Origin: Archegozetes longisetosus
Lineage: Eukaryota > Arthropoda > Arachnida > Sarcoptiformes > Trhypochthoniidae
Direction: 5' to 3'
DNA: 64,000 nt
Assembly: GCA_018873245.2 (NCBI GenBank)
Contig: JAEMBT020000001.1
Location: 11,314,220-11,378,219 of the forward strand
Below, in pieces: positions 25,785-37,364 of this stretch (the first letter of the stretch is position 1; each line of letters opens with the position of its first letter). The notes under the pieces were generated by a model. That model was not told where the DNA came from. It did no database searches and saw only the letters and a list, made by a program, of their open reading frames with translations. Both the position numbers and the translations under genes were made by a program.

Positions 25785-28086
25785 TAATACCTAATATTAC
25801 TACTCCTGAGAGGATTATTGAACAAATTCAACAGTTTTCTGAACCAAATATTCAGCGATGCAATTGAGAAACCAAACCATAAACTGATAATTGATGCAAC
25901 ATAACATAAAAATTCTATTGTTTCAATCTTTGGCTTATAAAAATAAATGGTTTTAGGCTCTGTTGGGATCGAAATAGATAGTGTTGTTGTATTCGATTCT
26001 GTGGTATTCTTCGAAAATTCAATAATTTTATAATGACGCATAATGCAATCCATATTTGGGCATAAATTCGAACATATCTTTTGTAGGTCGAACTTCTTAA
26101 TGCAATTCTTGTCATAATTTTTATCAGCAACATTTATGAGCTCCCATTCAAATAAATTTGTTTCATCTGGTATTGCATTACATTTCTTGAAACTTTCTCT
26201 CAAACGACACTTTCGGATACAATCCTTTCTTGATAAGTATTCAGTAGTTTCATGATAATCAATACAATTAGTTTGATATGGCTTCTTTAACAGGTGATAC
26301 ATATTATCAGTATAAGTCAGGCTAAACCATTGGCTGGGTTTCAGATAAAGACAGTTCCATTCATATCCATTAGGTATATCACGCCAGTCATGTATATAAA
26401 GCCACAAATAATTCATTCGGTACTTTTTTTCAATTTCGATGGATATAAAAAGTGATCTTCCATCAACCAACCTGATTTTTTCTTTCGCTTTGAAAGTTGA
26501 ATAATAGATAAACAATTATTTTTATCTTAATATTTATTGTTATAATAAATGAATAATTGAAATTGAATCATATAATTGATGCTTAATTACATTGAAATCT
26601 ACGGGATTTCATAAGATGATATTTACAAATAAATATTCACTAGTTACCAGTGTGATATGGACTTCACAAGTACAAATCTATGGATGAAAATGACTCAAAT
26701 GATTTACTTAAGTTTCTTCAATGGAAATGTTTAAGCAAAACTTTACAAAGGATCACATTTGTTAAATCATTAAAATATCATTAAACAGGTATAAAATCAA
26801 ACAAACAGATAGGCCTGGCGTTCTTCAAGTAATTGATTATTACTCTTAGTTCACGATCATTGGAGGAACTCAAACAATTTTTCTAGGTCATTATTATCTG
26901 TTTTTGTCGACATACATTGAAATTGACATCAATAAATATTATTTGCGATACAATATAAAAAACTTGGTTTTTAGAAATAATTGCTGAAATTCTCTTTCAA
27001 GATAATATTTTTTAAAACTTACTAAGTGTAACGAATTAAATTATAGAACTTGATTTATACTTATATTTTTGTGTTCATCCAGTTGAATTGTATAAAAGTT
27101 AAGAGTATTAGATGCCTATATTGAACTTTGCCCTAGTATTAATTTTTGCAAAACTTGAACTTGAAACTGTAATTTCAATCTTATTACCCAATCATTTGAA
27201 TATTCAATCAGAGTTTGATTTAATTCAATGCAGGAAAAATTAAAATCAATTTGATTATAGTTTACGAAAACGATACGAAGACTTTAAATAAATGTATTTA
27301 TGAAAATTATCTCTATTTTTTGTCTGAATGAATGTTAAAGTGGTTTTCAACGAGTATTTCTACATATTTATTTATTATTTTTGTTATCGAAGTCCTCGAG
27401 CTGTTTTGCAAACTGTAATCCAAATGAATTTAATTTATTGTATATTTTGCATAAAATCAAATCCTGAATTGAATATCTACACAAATGGATAGATTGAAGT
27501 TACGATTTTAAACTCAAGTTTTGTGGAAATTAATACTAATATCGCAGATCACTAAAAGCAACTAACTTTCTTAACTTTTATACAACTCTACTGGATGAAC
27601 ATAAAAACATAAATATAAATCAAATTCTTCTGCCATTTGGCACTCTTTCCTATTTAGTTGTTCTAGTTTCAGAAGTTTTATTCACCGTCATAAGATTTCT
27701 AAATACGTAAACATTTTACACTTGCCTTTTATCAGTGAATTGATTGTTAAACAGTAGTAACGACTGTTCATGTAAGAAATAGTTGAGTTTAAAGTAACAT
27801 TCGTTATAAATGTTTCAGCTTCCTTGTCAAATTCGAACGAAGCGTCTTTTATTATCGCTCTTATATCAAATTCTTCGTACAATTGATTCAAGTTTTTTAT
27901 ATGATTTCTAAAACCCATGCATAAAGTAATAGCTGGTAAATCGTATTCATCGTTACCGAATTGCTTCTCCACTGAAACTATTGTTGGATAACTGAAGAAT
28001 AAGTGGAAAATCCAATAAGTCTGATAAATACAGCCGATAAACAACATTGTGCGGAACAATGTCATTATTATCAGGAATTTATGCAA
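25784..28086 (-). pseudogene. DEG/ENaC-type sodium channel, copy 1, N-terminus degraded
   Basis: Exon 1 homology spans 28086-27726 and exon 2 spans 26487-25784. Exon 1 has the first membrane helix, then LPAITLCMGFRN. Exon 2 carries PYQTNCIDYHET, the cysteine-rich extracellular region and a second membrane helix with SLWFGFS, containing the G-x-S selectivity-filter pattern. DEG/ENaC proteins form trimeric amiloride-sensitive cation channels. Compared with the downstream copy at 31466-34839, the start ATG appears as ATA (aligned near 28123), the N-terminal cytoplasmic part is deleted and frameshifted, and the frame from the first helix lacks an upstream ATG. The exon 1 donor reads AAAG|gcaagt where the sister has AAAG|gtaagt, so splicing would need a GC-AG intron. 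The C-terminal tail is shorter and ends at a MITE border. The long second exon is intact, so decay is recent or expression uses an internal start. Confidence 0.75.
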
Positions 28087-28478
28087 GTAATTTTCTCAAG
28101 ATCTTATAATATAATGAAACTATGACTACTTTAAATGATTTAAGATATTAACTCATTTGTGCAAAAACTAAAACCTCAAATAATCAAAATTTATTTATTT
28201 ATCAAGTATATTATTTTCAACTTGTTTATCAAAAGTTTAGATATGAATTGAGTTTTTTTCAATTATTTACTTGTTCCATAGAGATATGAATGTTGAATAT
28301 GATATAATAAAATAGAGTTGACTCACTTTTCGAAAGCGAAGTTAAGGTTTTGAAAGTCATTCAAGGAGTAAAAGAAAAAACAAATATCGTTATATTGTTA
28401 CGCCCAAATAAATAAAGCTTATGATTAAATTTGAAATTTCAGATTATACTCAATATAAAGTGATTACAGTATAGAGAC
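28087..28478. other. Degraded 5' part of DEG/ENaC copy 1 and its flank
   Basis: Around 28087-28130 alignment by eye to the sister gene's first 40 nt of coding sequence shows a lost ATG, deletions and a stop (TGA) in the frame leading to the first helix. The remainder is AT-rich without features. Confidence 0.5.
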
Positions 28479-28893
28479 TAGGGTGACCAAGTGTCCCACA
28501 TTTAAGAGTTGTGTCCCGCATACCGTATGCACCACTTGCGAGACGGAAAATGTCATATATTTTAATATTTATCTTAACAGATTTCCACTGTATATTTTTA
28601 TTTAATACAAATAATGCAATTTTGTTGTCAACACGTTTCCTATCTTAAAATATGTGGAGATCTTTAGATAAAAAGAGTTTTAATTCGATTATCTTATATC
28701 TTGTTTTCATTCACATCGTGTGTAACTCTTATAAAGTGCAGTTCTCAATCAAATCTTTAGTTTATATTTCAAATAACTGTTATTTCAAACTGTGATTTGT
28801 AACTTCAATCAGATTAAAACTCTTTAAGAAAAATTTATAAGGGGGCCAAAATTTTTTTGTCCCGCATTTAACAGTTTTGACTTGGTCACCCTA
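28479..28893. mobile_element. hAT-type MITE (TAGGGTGACCA family)
   Basis: 415 bp with identical 14-bp inverted ends TAGGGTGACCAAGT and a perfect 8-bp duplication ATAGAGAC (28471-28478 and 28894-28901). GTCCC/CCCGCA motifs repeat just inside each end. No coding sequence. Confidence 0.85.
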
Positions 28894-31465
28894 ATAGAGA
28901 CGCTATTGCGACATATTTTAATATTGAATACTGTGACTTAAAATTATGCTAATATAAGATTAACTTTTCTTATTATGATTTTCAATATGATTGAGTTGAA
29001 AGATCGATTTAAATAAAAAAAAATGATTGTATTTTCAAGTATAATACTGAATACTTGAGTAATTTTGATTTCTTAAATAAATGTCAGAATTTTAATCGAT
29101 TTCTTTTAAATATCCATGTACTTTGTAAATATTTGTATATAAGTATGTAAAACTTGATCAACACTTAATAAATCAAGTAATAAGATTGAAAAGATAAAAC
29201 TAATTAAATGTAATGCACAAAAGTGAATAATACAGAATAGACGTCACCATAAACTAGGTTGCGCTAGAATAAACTTTTCCCGATCACCCTTCCTCCACTA
29301 TTGCGCTCTTGTACACGGAACTAACTTATTTCACCTTACCACTTTCATAGGTAGAAAGTTACATTTTTCCAATAAATATTTCATTCAAATGTTTAATCTT
29401 TCAAAAATTTAACGTTTGCATATCTTTTATACTCGGATCTTCCTATGTTACGCTTTGGTTACGTTTGGCCCTTGACTCCTACCCTTATTTCATGGTAAGT
29501 TCTTAGTAGATGAGATATGTTAAAAACCCAATTCTTGAAAAGGGGAAACTAAACAGAATTATGCCAAATGAATAAAGCAAAGTCGAAAACTAAAGTTAAT
29601 CAATACTGAATAAAAAAAATTATTTTTTACTTTTGCTGTAGATCAAAGTCAATTGTTTCAATAATTGGTAACACAAAGATGACAAACTTAATGAAATTTA
29701 TTCACGAATTTCTTCTTCGAAACACAATTCATTTGATCACATTTTGATAAGAAAAGATTTTAAGAAACTGATATTCTTATTAGTTTGTATTAAATTTTAA
29801 CAAAAGTTTTGTAAAAACAATTGTAATTACGGAAGATGTTAGGCATTTCAGTAGCAATAAGTTGAGCTCTATGCTAGGCCCGACTTGTACTAATATTGAG
29901 AGAGATTTTGGGGAAAGCTCTTTTCAACAAATTCATTTTTACAATTTTTCGATTCATAGCAAATCTACTTTAAATGTAGAGATCTTACATTAAATAATGT
30001 CTCGTTCACTCACCGTCTTAGCTTATAACAAAGCTGCTTCAAGATTGTTATTTAACTATCCAGCTCTTTAAAGTTATATTCAGTAACCCTGTTGTATTAG
30101 TTTTAACGACATGAGATTCTTCGTTTCGAATCCAGAGGTGTTTCTAAAGGCTTCTTTCACAACTTTTACTAACATAGTTGAAGCTATTCAGATATGTAGC
30201 CAAAGATGGACACTGACAACACAGAGTTTAAGTGGTTTTGATTCTTATAAAATAAAATACAAGATCATTGAGCACATTTCAAGTAATTTTTTTAAAAATT
30301 TTCATAAGCTACTAAACAGTGAACTTCATAACTTGTTAACTAAGAATTAGATCGATTCAAATTTTAAATGTTAGTTAAGTTCAAAACACATTGAAAATAA
30401 AATTACTTATACTATTACAAATAAATAAAATTGCCAAGTATCTAAAATTCAATGTACAATTAATCTATTTTAATATCATTTTTTATGTAATTTACATATT
30501 ATACTGTAAATCCTTTAAAGTCAACTTTTTGATAACATTCAATATGACAACTACTATAACTACTTTAAAATTTTTAATCATTTCTTCATTGATTATCATT
30601 CATATGAAATGAATTGGTTCTAATATTATATTCAATACATGTAACTATTATTAATTTAATTGAATTTGAAGGTATTGTTTCCTAATAGCAATCGTTATAT
30701 TAAGCATAAAGTATTTGCAAAAAGTTTATTTTCAAGCGTTATAGCATGCAAATCGCTTAAAAATTATGTTAAAAGAGATTAAATGCGTACTAAATTAAGT
30801 ATTTGACATTCATTAGTCTTATATTTGACTCGTTTTAACCTAAGCTAACATTTAATAGCTGAATCTTTTCAATTCTTAATTAACTAGTTATGAAGTTCTC
30901 TGTCAAGATGAAATTATTGAATATAATAAAAAATTTTGTTAATAAAGACACTTTAAAATTGATCACGATGTTATTAATTAAGTTTTTGAAAATTAACTGT
31001 CTTCTAGTTCGCTCAGAGTTATTAATATTTTATTTGTACTTATATATACATAGTTACTTGATAAGAATAATAATGCGTGATAAATGTTGAGGAACTGTTA
31101 TTGCATTTTTTTCATCGAAAACAAATTCGAAAAAATTCTTTTGTTCATTAAAATTTCAAGAAAAAAGGACTCAATTATAACAAGATGTGATTTAATAGTT
31201 AAGAAATAACTTGAGATTTCATTGACGTTAGAGTATAATCCAAATTGTGCTAATGAATGTGTCTATAACTCAATCTGAAAAGCGAGCCAAGGGAATAGTA
31301 AAGGCTAAATTACATTAAAATATTGAAGCTATATTAGCTATCAAATTTGGTGAACGTTAATATTATATTCATGATCAATATACAAATATATAACGATTAA
31401 CATAGATTCAAGCATAAGATTAACAATATTTCGAAAACTTAATTTCCTCAAACCTTTCGTACATG
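28894..31465. other. Intergenic DNA between the DEG/ENaC copies
   Basis: AT-rich; plus-strand frames at 30111-30350, 30391-30612 and 30890-31090 are rich in Ile, Leu, Lys, Asn and Phe, with no motif, and are judged chance. Confidence 0.45.
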
Positions 31466-34400
31466 TTAATACCTATATCGAATACCCATTCGATTCACGT
31501 TTTTTCGAAGTGAAATATTTTCATTTCGTTTGTTGATCCGTTCCTGTGACAATGTTTTTAGCCAATTTAATAGCTTTCTGAACCACATATTTAGCGATGC
31601 AATTGAGAAACCAAACCATAAACTGATAATTGATGCAACATAACATAAAAATTCTATTGCTTCAATCTTTGGCTGATAAAAATAAGTCGTTTTCGGCTCT
31701 GTTGGGACTGAAATAGATATTGTTGTTGTACTCGATTCTGTCATGTCTTTAGAATTTTCAACAGGCTTATAATAATGTCTAACGCAGTCTATATTTGGGC
31801 ATAAATTAGAGCATATCTTTTTCAGATCTATTTTTTCAATACAATTTCTGTCATAATTTTTATCAGTAACATTTATGAGCTCCCATTCAAATAAATTTGT
31901 TTCATCTGGTATTGCATTACATTTCTTGAAACTTTCTCTCAAACGACACTCACGAATACAATCCTTTCTGGATAAGTATACAGTAGTTTCATGATAATCA
32001 ATACAATTAGTTTGATATGGTTTCTTGAGTAAACGATACATGTTAACGTTATAAGTTAAACCAAACCAGTGATTAGGCCTGAGGTAAACACAGTTCCATT
32101 CGTATCCATTGGGTATATCATGCCAATCGTGTATATGTAACCATAAATCATTCATTCGATACTTTTTATCAACTTCGATGGTTAGAAAAAGATACCTTCC
32201 GCCAACTAATCTGATCTCTTCGTTCGCTTCAAAAAATGAACAATGAATATGACAATTATTTGAACCTCAGTTATTAAACTAAATATATTGACAGATTTAT
32301 ATTTAAGTCAAGCAACTGAGAATCTGCATGCTTTCGGAAAAATGAGGTAACAAAAGATTTCTATAGACCAAATTCATGTGGTAGTGTCAAGTTTACGACA
32401 ATTTTTGATAGATAATTTTCAATATGTTCGTAATAGCTGAGCAATTTCCCTGGCACTTTTCAGTATCTTTAACTTATAGAATACCAATATGGAAATATTT
32501 TATTTCTTTTCAGAACCTTTATTTAGATAACAAACTTTTACTTAATTAAATGTTCTCTATTTGTATTTCCTATAAATCTATAATTATTGGAGGAATTCAA
32601 AAGAATAATTTTGAATCTGAACCCGTTTTAAGGATTTTTAACAACTAATAATTAGAGAGGCGATAGGATGTTTTCCACAAAAGCGTACTTTCAAGTTGAA
32701 GCGTTCAAAGCCTGACTGAACTGTAACACTTTTTAAAAATTATTACTAATAGTAAAAAATTTGAGAAATTTTTGATATAATCACAAATAGTAGGTATTAC
32801 ATAACATAACTAATAAATGAAACAAGTATTAAACAAAATCTAAAGCACTAATAACTATATCTCTGAAGCCTAAAATCCCTCCAAACATGTACTGTACCTG
32901 AAATACTTGTCTGAACAAAATAAAATATATACTTTGGTATGTTGCATTTAAAGATAGCATTGAATGACTGTATTGTAGCTATTAAAATAAGGATAGTCAT
33001 AATGATTATCATTTTGATCAATAACTGAAAATCGATCATTAATTATCTGTTGAAATGAAGAGATGGCACTTTGTTTAAGTCCATATTAATTTGTATTTTA
33101 TTAAAGCTTGTCTAGTGACTGAACCGATTGTTAGTTAAGGTTTCTGAAAATGTAATCAATTTTGAATGAGGCAATACTATAGAGATCTTACGGTAAAATC
33201 GATTACTTGTTGTTAAAGTTTTATAGATAAGCATGATTGTTTCAGGCATAGTATTTAAAGTGTTGATATCTTCTATTATTACTCCTACATACGTGCATTT
33301 CACATCCGTATCTGTGGGCATTTATGGATACTAGACTAATTTTAACCCTTAAACAGTAAAACGATTTTGATTAATGATTTCAGTAAAATTGGGTCTTTTT
33401 GACCCATCGATTCATTTGGAAAAGTATATTATCGTAAGGGTTAAGGTATATAACAGCGTGTTTTGTACTTTATTAGTGTCGTCATCCTTGACGTCATTTG
33501 TTTAAGGTTTGGGCAAAAACTAATTTCATATACAAACTTATGGCCTAAACTCAAATAGAACTAACTTTAAAAACGATTAAATTTAAATATAAAATTTGTA
33601 AATAGTTAATTTATTGATTTATACTCATTTGAAAATACTATCAATTTTATTAACATTAGAAATTGCATTAAATAAGTATAACAGTTTTTATAGACCTTTG
33701 GGTCATTTTGACCCATGAAATACTGTTCTAGGGTTAAAAGTATGTTGCGGATGCAGATATAAATGTGCACGGATTCGGGATGGTAGGGGTATGATAATAT
33801 TCAATAGAAACAGCTGCACGAATCATAAAGATTAAAGTGAATGATTCAATGCACAGTTTCTAATTATAGCAAATTCAAGTTCATTCATCTATTAATAATC
33901 TTTGAATTAAAAGTAAATAATAAGAAAGAAAGACTGTCAGGAGTTGAGATAGTTTGTTGTTTAAACTCGATTTCAGTTACACTATTGATAATATCTGGTA
34001 TTATATCTATTGATAATTTGAATCAATTTGATTCAATTGATAGTAGATTAGATACACTGATAATGGATAGCCTTTCAATACAGATAAATTGTAAAAACGG
34101 CTATTTATTTTATCCAAATTCGATATTGTTGAGAATAATTAAGGTGTTTAAAATTATGACTAACTTTGGAGAATTTTCTAACTCATTTGTTGAAGCGTAG
34201 TCAAAGAATTGAAGTACAAATATTTGTTGGTTTTTGTGGAAATCCTCAATGATTTTTTGCGGATACAGGTACAAGAATTTTAGAAGATGCACATGTCCAA
34301 TTCATAATTATTATTGGAATTCTACTTCAAAATTTGTCAGTTCTGATAATTCATTTACTTTACTATCTGTTACTATAAGATTTGAGTATTTGAACTTTTG

Positions 34401-34839
34401 AACACTTACCTTTTAACATCGAGTTGATTATTAAGCAGTAATATCGAGTATTCATAATAGCAAAGGCTGATTTTAAAGTAATATTCGTTATGTCTGCTAC
34501 AACCTTCATGTCGAATTTTAGCGAAACTTCTTTTAATATTCCTTTTATATCAAACTCTCTATGTAATTGGATTAATGTTTTTGTATAATTTCGAAAACCC
34601 ATGCATACAGTAATAGCTGGTAACTCGTGTTCATCGTTATCAAATTGTGTTTCAACTGAAACTATTGTTGGATATGTAAGGAATAATTTGCAAACCCAAT
34701 AAGTCTGATAAAAACAGCCGATGGACAAAATAAAGTAAAACAATGTCACTATAATCAAGCTTTTCCACGAGCAATTTGCTTGAATTTTATTCAAGTATAA
34801 ACTCCTTATTTCGCTGATAAGATTATTTAATGAAATCAT
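31466..34839 (-). CDS. DEG/ENaC-type sodium channel, copy 2, intact
   Basis: Two exons, 34839-34410 and 32226-31466, joined in phase through a canonical AAAG|gtaagt donor and a TTTGAAG acceptor, giving 396 residues. Helix 1 is about residues 28-50, followed by LPAITVCMGF (73-82), the family motif after the first helix. The extracellular part has PYQTNC (213-218) and many cysteines (KDCIREC, KICSNLCP). Helix 2 is near 335-357 with SLWFGFS, matching the G-x-S pore filter. It should act as a plasma-membrane cation channel subunit; ligand or mechanical gating cannot be told. It is shorter than the 500-700 residues usual in the family because part of the extracellular finger/thumb region is missing. 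Tandem sister of the 25784-28086 copy in the same orientation. Its 2.2-kb intron contains a piggyBac-type MITE. Confidence 0.85.
33346..33733. mobile_element. piggyBac-type MITE in a DEG/ENaC intron
   Basis: 388 bp bounded by TTAA (33342-33345 and 33734-33737) with ends CCCTTAAACAGT and CCCTAGAACAGT. Near each end is a near-palindrome, GGGTCTTTTTGACCC and GGGTCATTTTGACCC. The same GGGTC/GACCC signature occurs in the 2965-3436 element. Confidence 0.8.
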
Positions 34840-35060
34840 AATTTTAATTGAAACTCAAGGAAAAATTGATCATATTTACGCAAAACTCAAGAGCCAAGTA
34901 GCCTATCATTTATTCTTATTAGAAATGGTGTTATTTTTGCGCTTGTTTATCATAATTTTGAAATGAAATGTTTATTCGATACTTTTTTGTTACCAAAAGA
35001 ATAGCTTAAATACTAACCGTTTAGGTAGCTTGAATGTAAAGCATTGAGTATAAGCTGCAA
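34840..35060. other. Putative promoter side of DEG/ENaC copy 2
   Basis: AT-rich 5' flank; no distinct TATA or initiator motif can be singled out. Confidence 0.3.
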
Positions 35061-35257
35061 TCGTATAGCGTCAAAATAGCGAAACCTAAATAGCGAAACA
35101 ACAATAGCGAAACCTTAATAGCGAATCAAAAATCGCGAAACAATAATAGCGAAACCTTAATAGCGAATAATAAATAGCGAAAACGTAAATAGCGAAAATA
35201 CTGTCTAATTTCCTATTATTTTCGCTATTTTGACTTTCGCTATTTTGACATAGAATC
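35061..35257. repeat. Small MITE filled with TAGCGAAA tandem repeats
   Basis: A 197-bp insert flanked by the 8-bp direct repeat AGCTGCAA (35053-35060 and 35258-35265). GTCAAAATAGCGAAA near the left end recurs inverted twice at the right end (TTTCGCTATTTTGAC). Between them are about nine head-to-tail copies of a 13-14 bp unit of the form CTTAATAGCGAAAC, with small variations. This accounts for a spurious minus-strand frame. Confidence 0.75.
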
Positions 35258-35265
35258 AGCTGCAA

Positions 35266-37364
35266 TACCATTACAATGCTGTCTTATATTGAATTGTAGT
35301 GAATGTAAGAATTATTCTTTATATCGTGACTTATTATTATAATTTAATAGAAAATTTGACTAGAACGAGAAAATAATTGTGTTTTCCGAGAATAATGATC
35401 AACACTAGAATGCTTTGAACTTTCTTAAATAAATATTTTGTGTTTTGTACTTAAATTCAGATATTTACATAAAACTAGTATTAAATGTGAAACTTGATTA
35501 ATTAAAGTTAAATCTCAAATATGGAGACGGTATAAAGAACTATATTAGTTTATTCTCATGATCTCAAGAGTCGGAAATAAATATCTTGGAATCTTGTTTA
35601 AAGTTAGTATCCGCAATTCGAGAAATTCGATTCAAAGTTCAAATTTTAGTAAGTGTTTGAAATATAGATTCTGTTTATTAGAATCAAAATAGGTCACATT
35701 CATCATTTTCACTCACAAATACTACAAACCAACTTCTAAATAACAAGGCGCACAAAATCAAGCTAAGTCTACTTTGAGAAATTATCCTTAGAAGTCAAAA
35801 TCACATAAAATGTGAATCTTTCGACTCAGTTCGTCGGATAGAACACATTAAAACTTATTCTAAATTATCTGACTTAGTCTAATTTAACTTAACTACTAGA
35901 AGTCAGAAAAATAGGGTTACCTGCACTTTACGATCAAAGATCAAACAGGAGTCATAGAGCCTTAGCTAGAGTGTCGTTGGATTCAGCTTAATGAGTTATG
36001 TTACACCTCTCCCAAAAAATATATCCCGTCCATTTTTCGCTGACTTCAACACCATAATCGAAGTTATAATTTTGAAGAAAACGCCTAAATTTAATCCGAA
36101 TCTAACTTCTCCCGATGGATGAGCCTGCAGCAAATTGGTGGCTAATCGTTTAACCTAATCTCTGCGAACCCGATTAAACCTGAGATAAAAATAGTGTTTG
36201 ACTACCATCTTAATTTTTCAGAGTAATTATAGGTGCTGAGTTGGCTAATTTGAACACTGTGATGGCATAATGAATAACAAACGAAAAATTCTCAATCTAA
36301 ATTTCTGTGATTACATTGTTCTAATAGAAGGTTCACGTCATGCACAGAGAAATTCACATTTTTCAATGGGAAGCCGACAAAGATAAAATTCCTCTATTTT
36401 TTAGCGAGAAGTTATCTCTCCAGAAACTCTTTACAACATTATATGTTAGTTTCCTGATATACCAAGTAACCATGCATACAATTTTTCTAATGTGTATCAA
36501 GTCTATTATTCCCTATTAGAAACTTAGAGTAGCTCAAGTTTTCTTATTTCTACAGTAGGATCAACGAAGAAATAAATGACAAGTTTGCAAAGTTGTACAG
36601 AATTATAATTTGAGTGAATAGTTATGACTAGCAAACTAGGCTGAATTTTAGAGATGAGTAAATGCAGAACTCGATAGGTATTAATAGACTTTTGATCATT
36701 AAGTTGATCGCAAGGCATAAACACAGCATAAACTATTAAAGCAATAGGTTTCATAAAATGAATAAAACCTATTTTAATTACTATCTTGCATGAAAAATAA
36801 AAGATTAAACTAAAGAAAATGTGTTACTAAAAAGTCTAGTTTTATTTATTGAATGTAGTCAAATTTATTATATCATTTGACTGGTAGAACAGCTTTCAAG
36901 TAAACCTTTTCCCAACTAATGTACACTTATTAATGACATTTTCTTTCTTCAGTTTAAATACTGTTTGATAGGTTAGTTTTATATTTCATCAGACGACAAT
37001 GAGAATAGATTTTTGTATTTATTTTATACGGCACATGATTTTACTTATTCGTGTTGTTTTTATGTCTAGCAATCAATTTAATGATCAAAAGTTCATTAAT
37101 CCTTATCGAGATCATTATTACTAATTCCTTAAGTTGTCTTAGATAGATTGGTTTTCTTTCTTTCTATTTTGCAGTCATTAACCTGTTTCAATATACTTCA
37201 AAACAATTTCATTTCGATGCGAACTTTTTACAAAATAATGCACATATGATTTATTTCATTGTAGATTACACTTTAATGATTGAAATTACAGTTTACTATT
37301 GAGTATCATTATGATGTAAGTTAATTAGCAAACACAAATTTATAATTAATAACTTTGCTATTTA
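35266..37364. other. Intergenic DNA
   Basis: No gene recognised. 36310-36450 resembles 62810-62985 (both contain an AATAG.AGGTTCA.GTCA core followed by similar text), indicating a dispersed repeat. The stretch 35900-36250 is slightly GC-richer but has no coherent frame. Confidence 0.4.

Noticed and set aside
30111-31090. Three consecutive plus-strand frames
   Set aside because: Low-complexity Ile/Leu/Asn/Lys composition, no splice continuity between them, no motif.
33841-34200. 119-codon plus-strand frame in the DEG/ENaC intron
   Set aside because: Ile/Leu/Ser/Asn-rich with no motif. At this AT content one frame of this size by chance in 64 kb is not surprising, and it lies antisense within an intron.
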